The notes below the pieces were generated by a model. It had not been told where the DNA came from, did no database searches, and worked only from the letters and a program-made list of their open reading frames with translations. From NCBI GenBank assembly GCA_016743945.1, contig JADGFI010000004.1:186001-250000 (forward strand): DNA of 64,000 bases. Direction: 5' to 3'. The position numbers were made by a program, and so were the translations under genes. The stretch comes from Desulfobacteraceae bacterium. Lineage in GTDB: Bacteria > Desulfobacterota > Desulfobacteria > Desulfobacterales > Desulfobacteraceae. Positions 17,048 through 25,330 of this stretch are shown here, one piece after another. Within the stretch, counting starts at the first letter, position 1. Every line of letters begins with the position of its first letter.

Positions 17048-17188
17048 TCAGTGCAGATGGGTAAATATATAGATGAAGTAGACGACTGCCACACCAAGAA
17101 TGATGTGAAAAGCTGTTCTGAATCCAGGCGTCTCACTATGCTCCAGAACTTCCCATTCCTGGTTGTTGATTTTTTTAATTGTTTTCAT
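17048..17188 (-). CDS. Small single-span membrane protein of the inverted long-D module
   Basis: A 46-residue protein: charged first 20 residues, HSETPGFRTAF, then one helix (HIILGVAVVYFIYIF) ending THLH. It is the counterpart of the 53-residue protein at 11580-11741 (HDAIPGYTGVF, one helix, SHPCF end). AAAGGAAAAC precedes the ATG. It heads the minus-strand operon and stands 24 bases before the two-helix gene. It has no named family that I recognise. Confidence 0.72.
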   Translation of the reverse strand: MKTIKKINNQEWEVLEHSETPGFRTAFHIILGVAVVYFIYIFTHLH

Positions 17189-17986
17189 AGGTGTTTTCCT
17201 TTATCTGTTCCAAGCGTATAGAAAGGGGGAGAACTTTTGTTTTGCAAGGCTCCGAAGTCACCAGTCCCACCAGGGGGGAGGACCGTGTTTTGGCCGCAAT
17301 AATCCCTGGGTCCGCTGACCGAAGCATACAGCAGCAAAATTATAGGGAACATTCCTGCCAGATTTTTTCAAATATGGTTTTCCTTTGCCAAAAGAAATAA
17401 TCAGGGGATACAAAATCGTCAGAACCTAAATCAGATAGGGTAGACCGATTTCTTTTAATGTCCTGTGGCATTGCTATTTTTTAGTGTCAGTTTGTTGTGA
17501 AAAAAGCCTCAATTATTATAAATAGGGGTTTTGGAACAAGGACCTAAGTTTTGGTGTTCAAAATCAGGTTGGGATGAGAACATTGGGGTGAATTTGAAAA
17601 AAAGAAGGGTAAAGAAGAGGAAGAGCGTTTTAAAGAAGAATGAGTGGGAGAAATCAGATGAAATCTAAAGGAGATGTTTAATTTAGGGGTGATAATCATG
17701 GCCGCTGACAAGTTATCTGAATTGAGCCGGTTGTTGTCGGGTATCAGGTCATGTAGAATTGTGTTGGAAAGGAAATTCGGGAAAGAAGTGAGAAAAAGCG
17801 AATATCAGTGCAGTTCAGATGGCAGATGCCTCCCATGGTATGGATCGTCAGGGCATAGCTTCGCCCTGTTGATTCCAATGGGAATCAAACCTGACATGAT
17901 ATGCATATATTCATATAAGAGATCATAAAAAATTTCAATCCGTAAAAATAAAAATTATGATTTCATATCGGTAGTTTATATCAATT
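17189..17986. other. Gene-poor strip upstream of the inverted module
   Basis: About 800 bases without a convincing gene. The part next to the minus-strand operon (about 17200-17340) is GC-rich and could fold: CCAGGG at 17270-17275 can pair with CCCTGG at 17304-17309. It may be a structured 5' leader of that operon, but it matches no riboswitch I recall. An 84-codon open frame at 17674-17928 has no recognisable family. Inside it lies TTGATTCC-AATG-GGAATCAA (17869-17888), a small palindrome. Confidence 0.35.
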
Positions 17987-18110
17987 TTTTAAGCTGGGTC
18001 ATATTTTAATGCTCAAAGTGGTCAGGCTTTTTAAAAAACGGATGGAAATGTATACACGCCAGTTTTTATTGTCCCTTGCCACCCATTCTGAAATAAAATT
18101 TTTGCACTAG
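17987..18110 (+). pseudogene. Relic: 3' end of a cNMP-fold gene
   Basis: This stretch repeats the last 124 bases of the gene ending at 14912, including the stop TAG, with about a dozen differences by eye (AAGCTGGGTCA, GTGGTCAGGCTTTTTAAAA and ATTCTGAAATAAAA are shared). The rest of that gene is absent upstream, so it is a fragment. It is a direct repeat on the same strand and, with the intact copy, brackets the inverted antiporter module. Confidence 0.85.
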
Positions 18111-18129
18111 GCCGTTAAAGTTTTGTTTA

Positions 18130-18222
18130 CATTACCCGAACGCTTGCGCTGAAGTCTTTGGTAAGCTATGGAAAAATTAATACCCGCCAGCAGCACACTC
18201 ACATAATCAAAATAGACATTCT
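18130..18222 (-). pseudogene. Relic: internal fragment of a trkH gene
   Basis: On the minus strand the bases read VYFDYVSVLLAGINFSIAYQ, then RLQRKR. The intact TrkH at 29316-30767 has AYFEYVIVVFMLLAGINFSL followed by HYQMLRGK. The fragment is three residues shorter in the helix and has no flanking TrkH sequence. It is a decayed second potassium transporter gene or a recombination scrap. Confidence 0.7.
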
Positions 18223-18291
18223 ATTTATTTTTATTGCCATGATATGGTAGGGTAGATGATTTTTGATATCGCAAACAGGGGTTTATAAATA

Positions 18292-20628
18292 ATGGCCAAA
18301 GCATCTGATTATGAACTATTGGAACTAAGAATTAAGGAATTGGAAAAAGAAAATTCCTATTTAAGGCTGTTTAAATTCGGTATGGATAACATGCCAAATG
18401 CCCGATTTGCAGTTGGCAACAGGGACTATCGTTTTGAAGCGGTCAGCAAAGGATATTTTGAGGCATTAAATAAGAGGGAAGATCAAATTGTTGGGAAATT
18501 TGCAATTGAAATATTGGGTGCGAAAATGTTTCAAGAAATTGTTAAACCCAATTTTGATCGGGCCTTGAAGGGTGAAGTTATCAACTATTCAACCTGGTTT
18601 GAGCTGCCGGGTTTTAAAAAAAAATTTTTGAATGTTCAATACTCTCCTGTTCACAGCAAAGATGAGATTAATCTGGTTGCAATTTTGATCCAGGATCTTA
18701 CCCGGATCAGGCAGGCGGAAAAACAATACCGGACAATCATTCAGACGGCTATTGACGGGTTCTGCCTTGTCGATCAGCAGGGGCGATTGCTTGATGTAAA
18801 TGATTCCTATTGCAAAATGTTGGGGTATAAACGGGACGAATTGCTCCAGTTTAATTTTTCAGATATCGATGCCCTGCGCACATCGGAGGAAATATTCCGG
18901 CAGTGCTCAATCGCCGTTAAAAAAGGGCAATGCCGTCTTGAAACAAAACACCGATGTAAGGATGGAATCTTGATTGATGTAGAGATAAACATTCAGTATT
19001 CAGATATAAAAAAGGGTGTTCTTATCTGTTTTATCCGGGATATTACCGAAAAAAGGAAAATTCTGGAATCCCTTAAAAAAAGTGAAATCCGATACCGGGA
19101 TTTGTTTGAGGGGGCACCCATGATGTATGTGGTGATTGAACATCACCAGGGGCTCCCCATTATTACGAATTGCAATCATAAGTTTCTGGTCACCCTGGGG
19201 TACGATCGAGAAGATGTGATCGGAAAATTTATATCTGAGTTTTACACCCGGGATTCCCAAAAAAAAATGATGATCGAACAAAATTACAAACTGATCGAGG
19301 AAAACACGTTTACCACGGCAGAGAGGGAACTTGTCAGCCGTGATGGTGATATCGTCATTACATTGATGCAGGGTGCGCCTGAATATGATGGATGGGGCAA
19401 TGCAGCCGGCGCCCGATGTATGTACAATAACATTTCTTCCCAGAAAAGTGCTGAGGAACAGCTCAAGGAAAGCTACGAAATTCTTTTGGCGATTATGGAC
19501 GGAATTTCAGACCCGTTGATAATGGTGGGTCAAAAAATGAATATAGTTAGGATGAACCATGCCGCTGAAACCTATTTTAAAAATCATAATGAGGCCTGTC
19601 TGGGCAAAAAATGCCACGAAATATTTAAGGCGCGGTTGAGCCCTTGTGAGGGGTGCCGGGTGGCGAGAACAGTTCATACCGGCCGGGAAGAGAGCTTTGA
19701 GCGAAAAGGCCTCATGAATTCTGAAGCAGTTGAACAGATTTTTGTCTACCCGGTCCTGAATAAAGATCATCAAGTATGGGCAGCGGTTATCAGGATAAGT
19801 GATATCACAAAAACAAGGCAAATCGAAAAAGACCTCGTCCAGGCGGATAAAATGATTTCTCTGGGGGTCCTGGTTTCCGGGGTTGCCCATGAAATTAATA
19901 ACCCCAACAATTTTATCATGTTAAACACCCCGGTTTTGAGGGATGCCTGGAAGGGCATTGGGCCGGTTATTGAAAAATATTATAGAAAAAACGGTGATTT
20001 CAACCTTGCCGGCCTGCCATATAGCCGGATGCGAAATGAGATTCCCTTGTTATTTTCCGGAGTGGAAATTGGTGCAGAGCGTATCCAGCGGATTGTTCAG
20101 GACCTTAAAAATTTTGCCCGGCAGGATGACAGCGATGTGGACCAGCCTTTAAATATCAACCAGATTATTAAAAAATCCATCCAGCTCACCGAAAATTTGA
20201 TTAAAGAGAAAACACAACATTTTAAAGTTGAATACACAAATTCCCTGCCGATTATCAAGGGCAATGGGCAAAAGCTGGAACAAGTGATGATAAATCTTAT
20301 CGAAAATGCCTGTCAGTCACTTCCCCACAAGGAGAGAGGCGTTTTTATAACCGTTTTTTTTGATAAAAAAAAACAGAGTATCGTGGTGGAAGTCCGGGAT
20401 GAAGGCGTGGGGATTCCCGAAAAGTTTATAGATCGTATCATGGATCCATTTTTTACCACAAAGAGAAGTGAGGGAGGCACCGGTCTCGGCCTGGCGGTTT
20501 CTTTAAACATTGTAAAGGCCCATGGCGGAAAAATAGAAGTGACCAGTGAAATTGCCAATGGGTCTATTTTCAGGATTGTGATACCCAAAATACCCATTAA
20601 AGATAAAACTCTGGAGGTTGAACAATGA
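18292..20628 (+). CDS. Multi-PAS sensor histidine kinase
   Basis: A 778-residue soluble kinase. A short coiled coil (about 5-25) is followed by four PAS-type domains (about 26-140, 145-262, 263-395, 400-522) and a kinase core (about 523-775). The phospho-acceptor is His533 in SGVAHEINNPNNF; the N-box is MINLIENACQS; glycine boxes are VRDEGVGIP and GGTGLGLAVS. The fourth PAS carries KCHEIFKARLSPCEGC, a Cys-rich loop often seen in such domains and possibly redox-active or metal-binding. Its stop overlaps the following sigma-54 activator by 4 bases, so the two are an NtrB/NtrC-like pair. The signal is unknown; the absence of membrane helices points to an internal cue. Confidence 0.9.
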   Translation: MAKASDYELLELRIKELEKENSYLRLFKFGMDNMPNARFAVGNRDYRFEAVSKGYFEALNKREDQIVGKFAIEILGAKMFQEIVKPNFDRALKGEVINYSTWFELPGFKKKFLNVQYSPVHSKDEINLVAILIQDLTRIRQAEKQYRTIIQTAIDGFCLVDQQGRLLDVNDSYCKMLGYKRDELLQFNFSDIDALRTSEEIFRQCSIAVKKGQCRLETKHRCKDGILIDVEINIQYSDIKKGVLICFIRDITEKRKILESLKKSEIRYRDLFEGAPMMYVVIEHHQGLPIITNCNHKFLVTLGYDREDVIGKFISEFYTRDSQKKMMIEQNYKLIEENTFTTAERELVSRDGDIVITLMQGAPEYDGWGNAAGARCMYNNISSQKSAEEQLKESYEILLAIMDGISDPLIMVGQKMNIVRMNHAAETYFKNHNEACLGKKCHEIFKARLSPCEGCRVARTVHTGREESFERKGLMNSEAVEQIFVYPVLNKDHQVWAAVIRISDITKTRQIEKDLVQADKMISLGVLVSGVAHEINNPNNFIMLNTPVLRDAWKGIGPVIEKYYRKNGDFNLAGLPYSRMRNEIPLLFSGVEIGAERIQRIVQDLKNFARQDDSDVDQPLNINQIIKKSIQLTENLIKEKTQHFKVEYTNSLPIIKGNGQKLEQVMINLIENACQSLPHKERGVFITVFFDKKKQSIVVEVRDEGVGIPEKFIDRIMDPFFTTKRSEGGTGLGLAVSLNIVKAHGGKIEVTSEIANGSIFRIVIPKIPIKDKTLEVEQ

Positions 20629-22043
20629 ATCCGTCTCTCTTTCCGCTAAATCCAATTATGGTGGTGGATGACGAACCGAATATTCTCAAAGGATTTCAAA
20701 TGGCATTAGAGTCCGCCGGCATCAACAATCTTTTGTTGTGCCAGGAGGCCGGGAAGGTGATGCCGATTCTGTCAGAAACTAAAATTGAAGTGATTCTCCT
20801 GGATTTAATCATGCCCCAAATTTGTGGGGAGGATCTTTTGTCAAAGATGGCCGATTCTTTTCCTGACATACCCGTTATCATCATTACCGGAAGCTCTGAA
20901 GTGGAAATGGCTGTTCGGTGCATGAAAAAAGGCACCTTTGACTATATGGTTAAACCGGTTGAAAAAAACCGACTGATATCAGGCGTAAAGCGCGCCATTG
21001 AAATTCGCAGGCTTCAAAATGAAAATCAATTGCTCAAAGAGCATATTCTTTCCGGAGAACTGAAGACTCCTGAAGCATTTTCGGACTTCAACACCCAAAA
21101 CCGTTCCATGATTGGCCTGTTTCAGTATGCAGAGTCTATCGCCCAGAGTTCCCAACCCGTATTGATCACGGGAGAGACCGGGGTTGGCAAGGATCTCATG
21201 GCCAGAGCCATTCATCGGTTAAGTCATCGCAAAGGGCCTTTTGTCACGGTAAATGCTGCCGGAATTGACGACAATCAGTTTTCAGATACCTTGTTCGGCC
21301 ATGTCAGTGGTGCCTATACCGGCGCGGATAAAACCCGAAAAGGATTGGTAGAAAGCGCGTTTGGCGGCTCCCTGTTTCTGGACGAGATCGGTGATTTGAG
21401 CTCTGGCTCCCAGGTCAAGCTGTTGCGTCTTTTGCAGGAGAGGGAATATCTTCCCCTTGGAGCGGATTTGCCCAGGATGGCAGATGTTAAAATCATTGTT
21501 GCCACGAATCGAGATCTTTCAAAATTACAGGAATCAGGCAGATTTCGCAAGGATCTTTATTACAGGATTTGTTTCCACCACCTTCATGTTCCCCCCCTTC
21601 GTGAAAGACGGGATGATTTACCCTTGCTGATGCATAAGTTTCTGGAAGTTGCGGCACAGGATCTTGAAAAGAAAAGACCCTCACCCCCCTTGGAACTGAT
21701 ATCCTTGTTATCCAATTATCATTTTCCGGGCAATATCAGGGAACTTAAGTCCATGATATTTGACGCCGTGGCCGGCCACCATTCAAAGATCCTGTCCATG
21801 GATCGATTTGAGGCCCATATTAAACAAAGATCTTCCATTGACCGGATACCCTCGAAACAATGTCCTGGGAAAAACCATATCTGTTTTTCCTGTTTCGACC
21901 CCCTCCCGACGCTGGAAAATGCAACCTGTCTCCTTGTTGGGGAAGCCATGAAGCGGACCAATAATAATCAGACCATGGCGGCTAGGTTTTTGGGAATATC
22001 CCGGCAACGGTTGGGCAGGTTTTTAAAAACTATTTCCGAATAG
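20625..22043 (+). CDS. NtrC-family sigma-54-dependent response regulator
   Basis: A 472-residue transcription activator. Receiver at about 8-125 with phospho-acceptor Asp60 (LLDLIMP); AAA+ domain at about 155-390 with Walker A GETGVGKD, the sigma-54 loop GAYTGA and Walker B LFLDEIGDL; C-terminal Fis-type helix-turn-helix at about 440-470 (NQTMAARFLGISRQRL). The linker before the HTH includes a Cys pair (HICFSC). It activates sigma-54 promoters when phosphorylated by the overlapping kinase. A sigma-54-like element lies about 250 bases downstream, before the next gene, which is a likely target. Confidence 0.92.
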   Translation: MNPSLFPLNPIMVVDDEPNILKGFQMALESAGINNLLLCQEAGKVMPILSETKIEVILLDLIMPQICGEDLLSKMADSFPDIPVIIITGSSEVEMAVRCMKKGTFDYMVKPVEKNRLISGVKRAIEIRRLQNENQLLKEHILSGELKTPEAFSDFNTQNRSMIGLFQYAESIAQSSQPVLITGETGVGKDLMARAIHRLSHRKGPFVTVNAAGIDDNQFSDTLFGHVSGAYTGADKTRKGLVESAFGGSLFLDEIGDLSSGSQVKLLRLLQEREYLPLGADLPRMADVKIIVATNRDLSKLQESGRFRKDLYYRICFHHLHVPPLRERRDDLPLLMHKFLEVAAQDLEKKRPSPPLELISLLSNYHFPGNIRELKSMIFDAVAGHHSKILSMDRFEAHIKQRSSIDRIPSKQCPGKNHICFSCFDPLPTLENATCLLVGEAMKRTNNNQTMAARFLGISRQRLGRFLKTISE

Positions 22044-22105
22044 TTTGGTTTATTCCTTAATCGTTTTGAGCAACACCCCTGGATACAGGCATTATTCAAA
22101 AAGCC

Positions 22106-22222
22106 AAAAGGGTGATTTGTTTTGTAACACCGGGTTGTTTTGTAACAGCGTTTTAAACGCCCCTGTGCCAGTGGGTTCGCAGTTGAAATCAAGAAGCAGG
22201 TTACAAAACAAACCACCCTTTT
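22106..22222. repeat. Large imperfect inverted-repeat element with repeated TTGTTTTGTAAC boxes
   Basis: The arms 22106-22128 and 22200-22222 match at 22 of 23 positions as inverted repeats. The box TTGTTTTGTAAC occurs at 22117-22128 and 22135-22146, and inverted at 22200-22211. The centre holds the palindrome GCGTTTTAAACGC (22148-22160). It fills most of the gap between the sigma-54 activator and the next kinase gene. It could be a multi-site operator or a small palindromic mobile-type element; no simple terminator U-tract follows. Confidence 0.6.
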
Positions 22223-22295
22223 ATGAGCTTTTCTTTTAACAAAACAATCTCTTTTATTCCGAAATATTGAGCAGTTATGATTTTAAATTAAAGAG

Positions 22296-22311
22296 TGGCA
22301 TGCTATTGGCA
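22296..22311 (+). promoter_or_regulatory. Candidate sigma-54 promoter (-24/-12)
   Basis: TGGCATGCTATTGGCA matches TGGCAC(G)N4TTGC with correct GG-to-GC spacing and one mismatch in each half. It stands between the gene for an NtrC-type activator and the hybrid kinase gene starting at about 22461. Confidence 0.5.
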
Positions 22312-22460
22312 TTAATTAATTTTATGTTTTAACTTAAATAGATTGAAAGAAGAGAAAGTATCCAACAAGTGAAGACGGAAGCCGCGTTAAATTCAATTTT
22401 CATTATAGATGATGAATCGAGCATTTAATGATCAATTCCTGGGTGCGTGGAGAAACTATA

Positions 22461-25247
22461 ATGAAAAACAACAACAGCCTTGTTGAATATATAAAAAAAA
22501 ATATTTTGGCGGCATCCTTCAGGATCATTTTTCCTTTGTTCCTTGCTTTTATTTTGTTTGCGTTGAGTATCTTTTTGATTTTTGTCCCTTCATTGAAAAA
22601 AAACATGATAGATCAGAAAAAAGAAATGATCAATGAACTCAATGACAGCAGTTGCACTTTGATCTGGAGCTTGTTGTCAGAATATAACCAGAGGGTATTA
22701 TCCGGTGAATTGACCCTTGATGATGCCCAGGCCAGGGTGAAAAAAAGAATTCGAAATCTTCGCTATGGTCCTGAAAGTGAAGATTATTTTTGGATAATTG
22801 ATACAAAAGCCAGGGTGATCCTGCATCCATTCATGTCTGATCTTGAGGGTAGGGATCAGACGAATGGTATGGATGCCTTAGGAAAATATATTCATGTGGC
22901 CTTTGTCACGGCTGCCCAAATGAAAGGTTCCGGATATGTTGATTATCTGTGGCAGGGAAAAGAGGGTTCTCCAAAAAAAGTTCCGAAAATTGCTTATGTG
23001 AAATTATTTGAACCCTGGGGATGGGTTATAGGAACCAGCATATATGTTGATGAAATCCATTCTAAAATACAAGTGATCACCCATCGGCTATTTAAAATTT
23101 TTGCAGGCGTCCTGATCATTGTCCTGGTTTTATCTGTTTATATAACCTGGCAGGCGATGGAGATTGCAAAAAAAGGACACCAGGCAGAAAAAGCACACCG
23201 GTTGGACTCGTTACGCCTGAAAAAACTCAGAGAATTGAATCAGATGGCAGAGGCCTCATTGGAGGATCTTACGGCGTTTTCCCTGGAAGAGGCGATCAAG
23301 CTGACCCGGAGCTGTATCGGATACCTGGTATTCTTAAATGACGACGAGACTGAGGTGACCCTGCACACATGGTCAAACAATTTTTTCATGGAAAGTAATA
23401 TTCCTGGTAAAGAAAAAATTTATAAGATGGAGCAGACAGGATTATGGGGAGAAGCTGTCAGGCAGAGAAGGTCAGTTATTATAAATGATTATAAGAATAT
23501 GGATTCGGGTCACAAGAAAGGATACCCGAAAGGTCATGTAAGCATTATACGGTATATGAATATTCCGGTATTTGATGGTGGCAAGATCGTTGCCGTTGCA
23601 AGCGTGGGCAATAAAAAAGAAAACTACAACAAATCAGATGTCCGGCAGTTGAATCTGTTAATGGACGGGATGTGGAAAATTATTCATCGCAAACGGTCGG
23701 AAGTTGCCTTGCGCAAAAGTGAAGAGCGGTATCGGTTGTTGACGGATAATGTCAGTGACAATATCTGGACCCTGCAACTATCTGATATGTGTCTTACCTA
23801 TGTCAGCCCTTCCGTCGAAAAAATCATGGGATATACACCTGAACAAATACTCAAGCTTTCGTTCAAGGATTGTATGACGAAAGGATCTTTTAAAAAAGTT
23901 TTCATAATGGTTTCTGAAGAATTAAAAAAAGAGAATGAGCCTGGCATTGATCCGAAAAGATCCCGGGTTACTCAGCTAGAGCAGATAAGAAAAGACGGGT
24001 CCATGATATGGACAGAGATTACCACCTGTTTTTTACGGGATGAAGCCGGAAAAGCGGACAGGATGCTTGGGGTGACCCGGGATATAACCGAACGCAGGAA
24101 AATGGAACGACAACTCCAGCAGTCCCAGAAGATGGAGGCCATTGGCACATTGGCCGGAGGAATTGCCCATGATTTTAACAATATCCTGTCTTCGATTTTA
24201 GGGTTCACGGAGCTTGCAAAAATGAAGAGTACCCATGATCCGGCAATGGCAGAAAAGCTGGATAAAATTTTTGCTTCCGGCATCAGGGCCAGGGATTTGG
24301 TCCGGCATATACTGGCATTCAGCCGTCAGCAGGAGGTGCACAGGGAATCAATATTTATTGTTCCCCTGCTCAAAGAGTGCATGGGGTTTCTCCGGGCATC
24401 CATACCCAGAACGATTGAAATTGTACAAGATTTCAATGCCGATGGTTGTGCCGTAATGGCAGATGCTTCCCAGATTCACCAGATTATTATGAATTTGTGC
24501 ACCAATGCCGCTCATTCCATGCGAGGGAAAAGCGGCTTATTGGAAGTTTGCCTGAAACAGGTTGAAATTGAGAGTTGGGAAAGGTTGCCTGCCAAAGGAC
24601 TCAAACAAGGCCGGTATTTAAAATTAACGGTTGCCGATTCCGGGTGCGGTATTCCCGAACAGATTGTTGAAAGAATCTTTGAACCCTTTTTTACGACAAA
24701 AGAGTGTGGTGAGGGGACTGGAATGGGGCTTTCTCTTGTTCACGGTATTATCAAAGATATGGGAGGCGCTATTTATGTATACAGCGAGCTGGGCAAAGGC
24801 ACGGCTTTTCAGGTATTTTTTCCGGTTCACCGGTGTCGCGCAACAGAGGTGTCCCCTTCGGGCAATATTTTCATAAAAGGGACCGGCAGAATTCTTTTGG
24901 TGGATGATGAAGAAGATATCGTTATTTCAGGACGATCGATTCTGATGACAATGGGATACGATGTTGTCGGGGTGACCTGCGCCACGGAAGCCCTTGATCT
25001 CTTTAAAGAAACACCGGATGGTTTTGATCTTGTTTTAACAGATGTCACAATGCCTAAAATGACCGGTATTGCCTTATCAAAAGCGATACTGACGATCAGA
25101 AAAGATATCCCCATTGTTCTGATGACAGGTTTCAGTGAAGGCGCAACATCCCAGCTTGAAAATATAGGTGTCTTTGGCACGGTAATGAAACCCGTCATTG
25201 CCCGTGAACTTGCACAAGTGATTCATACCGCCTTGGGTGATACGTGA
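22461..25247 (+). CDS. Hybrid sensor kinase: Cache - GAF - PAS - histidine kinase - receiver
   Basis: About 928 residues. A membrane helix near residues 20-45 is followed by a periplasmic sCache-type domain (about 50-215, with [16 protein letters not shown] and [12 protein letters not shown]), a second helix (about 218-240), a GAF-like domain (about 265-415), a PAS domain (about 425-550), the kinase core with His570 in [13 protein letters not shown]-box [11 protein letters not shown], glycine boxes ADSGCGIPE and GTGMGLSLV, and a C-terminal receiver (about 810-925; [18 protein letters not shown]). I prefer ATG 22461 because GTGGAG lies 8 bases upstream; ATG 22428 in the same frame is possible. 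It probably senses a small extracellular molecule and phosphorylates its own receiver. A sigma-54-like element lies upstream. Confidence 0.88.
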   Translation: MKNNNSLVEYIKKNILAASFRIIFPLFLAFILFALSIFLIFVPSLKKNMIDQKKEMINELNDSSCTLIWSLLSEYNQRVLSGELTLDDAQARVKKRIRNLRYGPESEDYFWIIDTKARVILHPFMSDLEGRDQTNGMDALGKYIHVAFVTAAQMKGSGYVDYLWQGKEGSPKKVPKIAYVKLFEPWGWVIGTSIYVDEIHSKIQVITHRLFKIFAGVLIIVLVLSVYITWQAMEIAKKGHQAEKAHRLDSLRLKKLRELNQMAEASLEDLTAFSLEEAIKLTRSCIGYLVFLNDDETEVTLHTWSNNFFMESNIPGKEKIYKMEQTGLWGEAVRQRRSVIINDYKNMDSGHKKGYPKGHVSIIRYMNIPVFDGGKIVAVASVGNKKENYNKSDVRQLNLLMDGMWKIIHRKRSEVALRKSEERYRLLTDNVSDNIWTLQLSDMCLTYVSPSVEKIMGYTPEQILKLSFKDCMTKGSFKKVFIMVSEELKKENEPGIDPKRSRVTQLEQIRKDGSMIWTEITTCFLRDEAGKADRMLGVTRDITERRKMERQLQQSQKMEAIGTLAGGIAHDFNNILSSILGFTELAKMKSTHDPAMAEKLDKIFASGIRARDLVRHILAFSRQQEVHRESIFIVPLLKECMGFLRASIPRTIEIVQDFNADGCAVMADASQIHQIIMNLCTNAAHSMRGKSGLLEVCLKQVEIESWERLPAKGLKQGRYLKLTVADSGCGIPEQIVERIFEPFFTTKECGEGTGMGLSLVHGIIKDMGGAIYVYSELGKGTAFQVFFPVHRCRATEVSPSGNIFIKGTGRILLVDDEEDIVISGRSILMTMGYDVVGVTCATEALDLFKETPDGFDLVLTDVTMPKMTGIALSKAILTIRKDIPIVLMTGFSEGATSQLENIGVFGTVMKPVIARELAQVIHTALGDT

Positions 25248-25330
25248 ATACAAGCATAAAAAAATAAAAAAACAAGATGACAGATTTAATAGATCTGAAA
25301 AAGATAATCTTAAATTAAAGAAGGGTAAAG

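Noticed and set aside
17191..17400. 69-codon frame upstream of the inverted antiporter operon
   Set aside because: No ribosome-binding site, no family and it overlaps a likely leader region of the divergent operon.
17674..17928. 84-codon frame (internal start at 17698) possibly encoding a small protein
   Set aside because: AAAGGAG lies near the first ATG, but the composition is unremarkable, no family is recognised and both neighbours are relics. I kept it only as a remark in the strip description.
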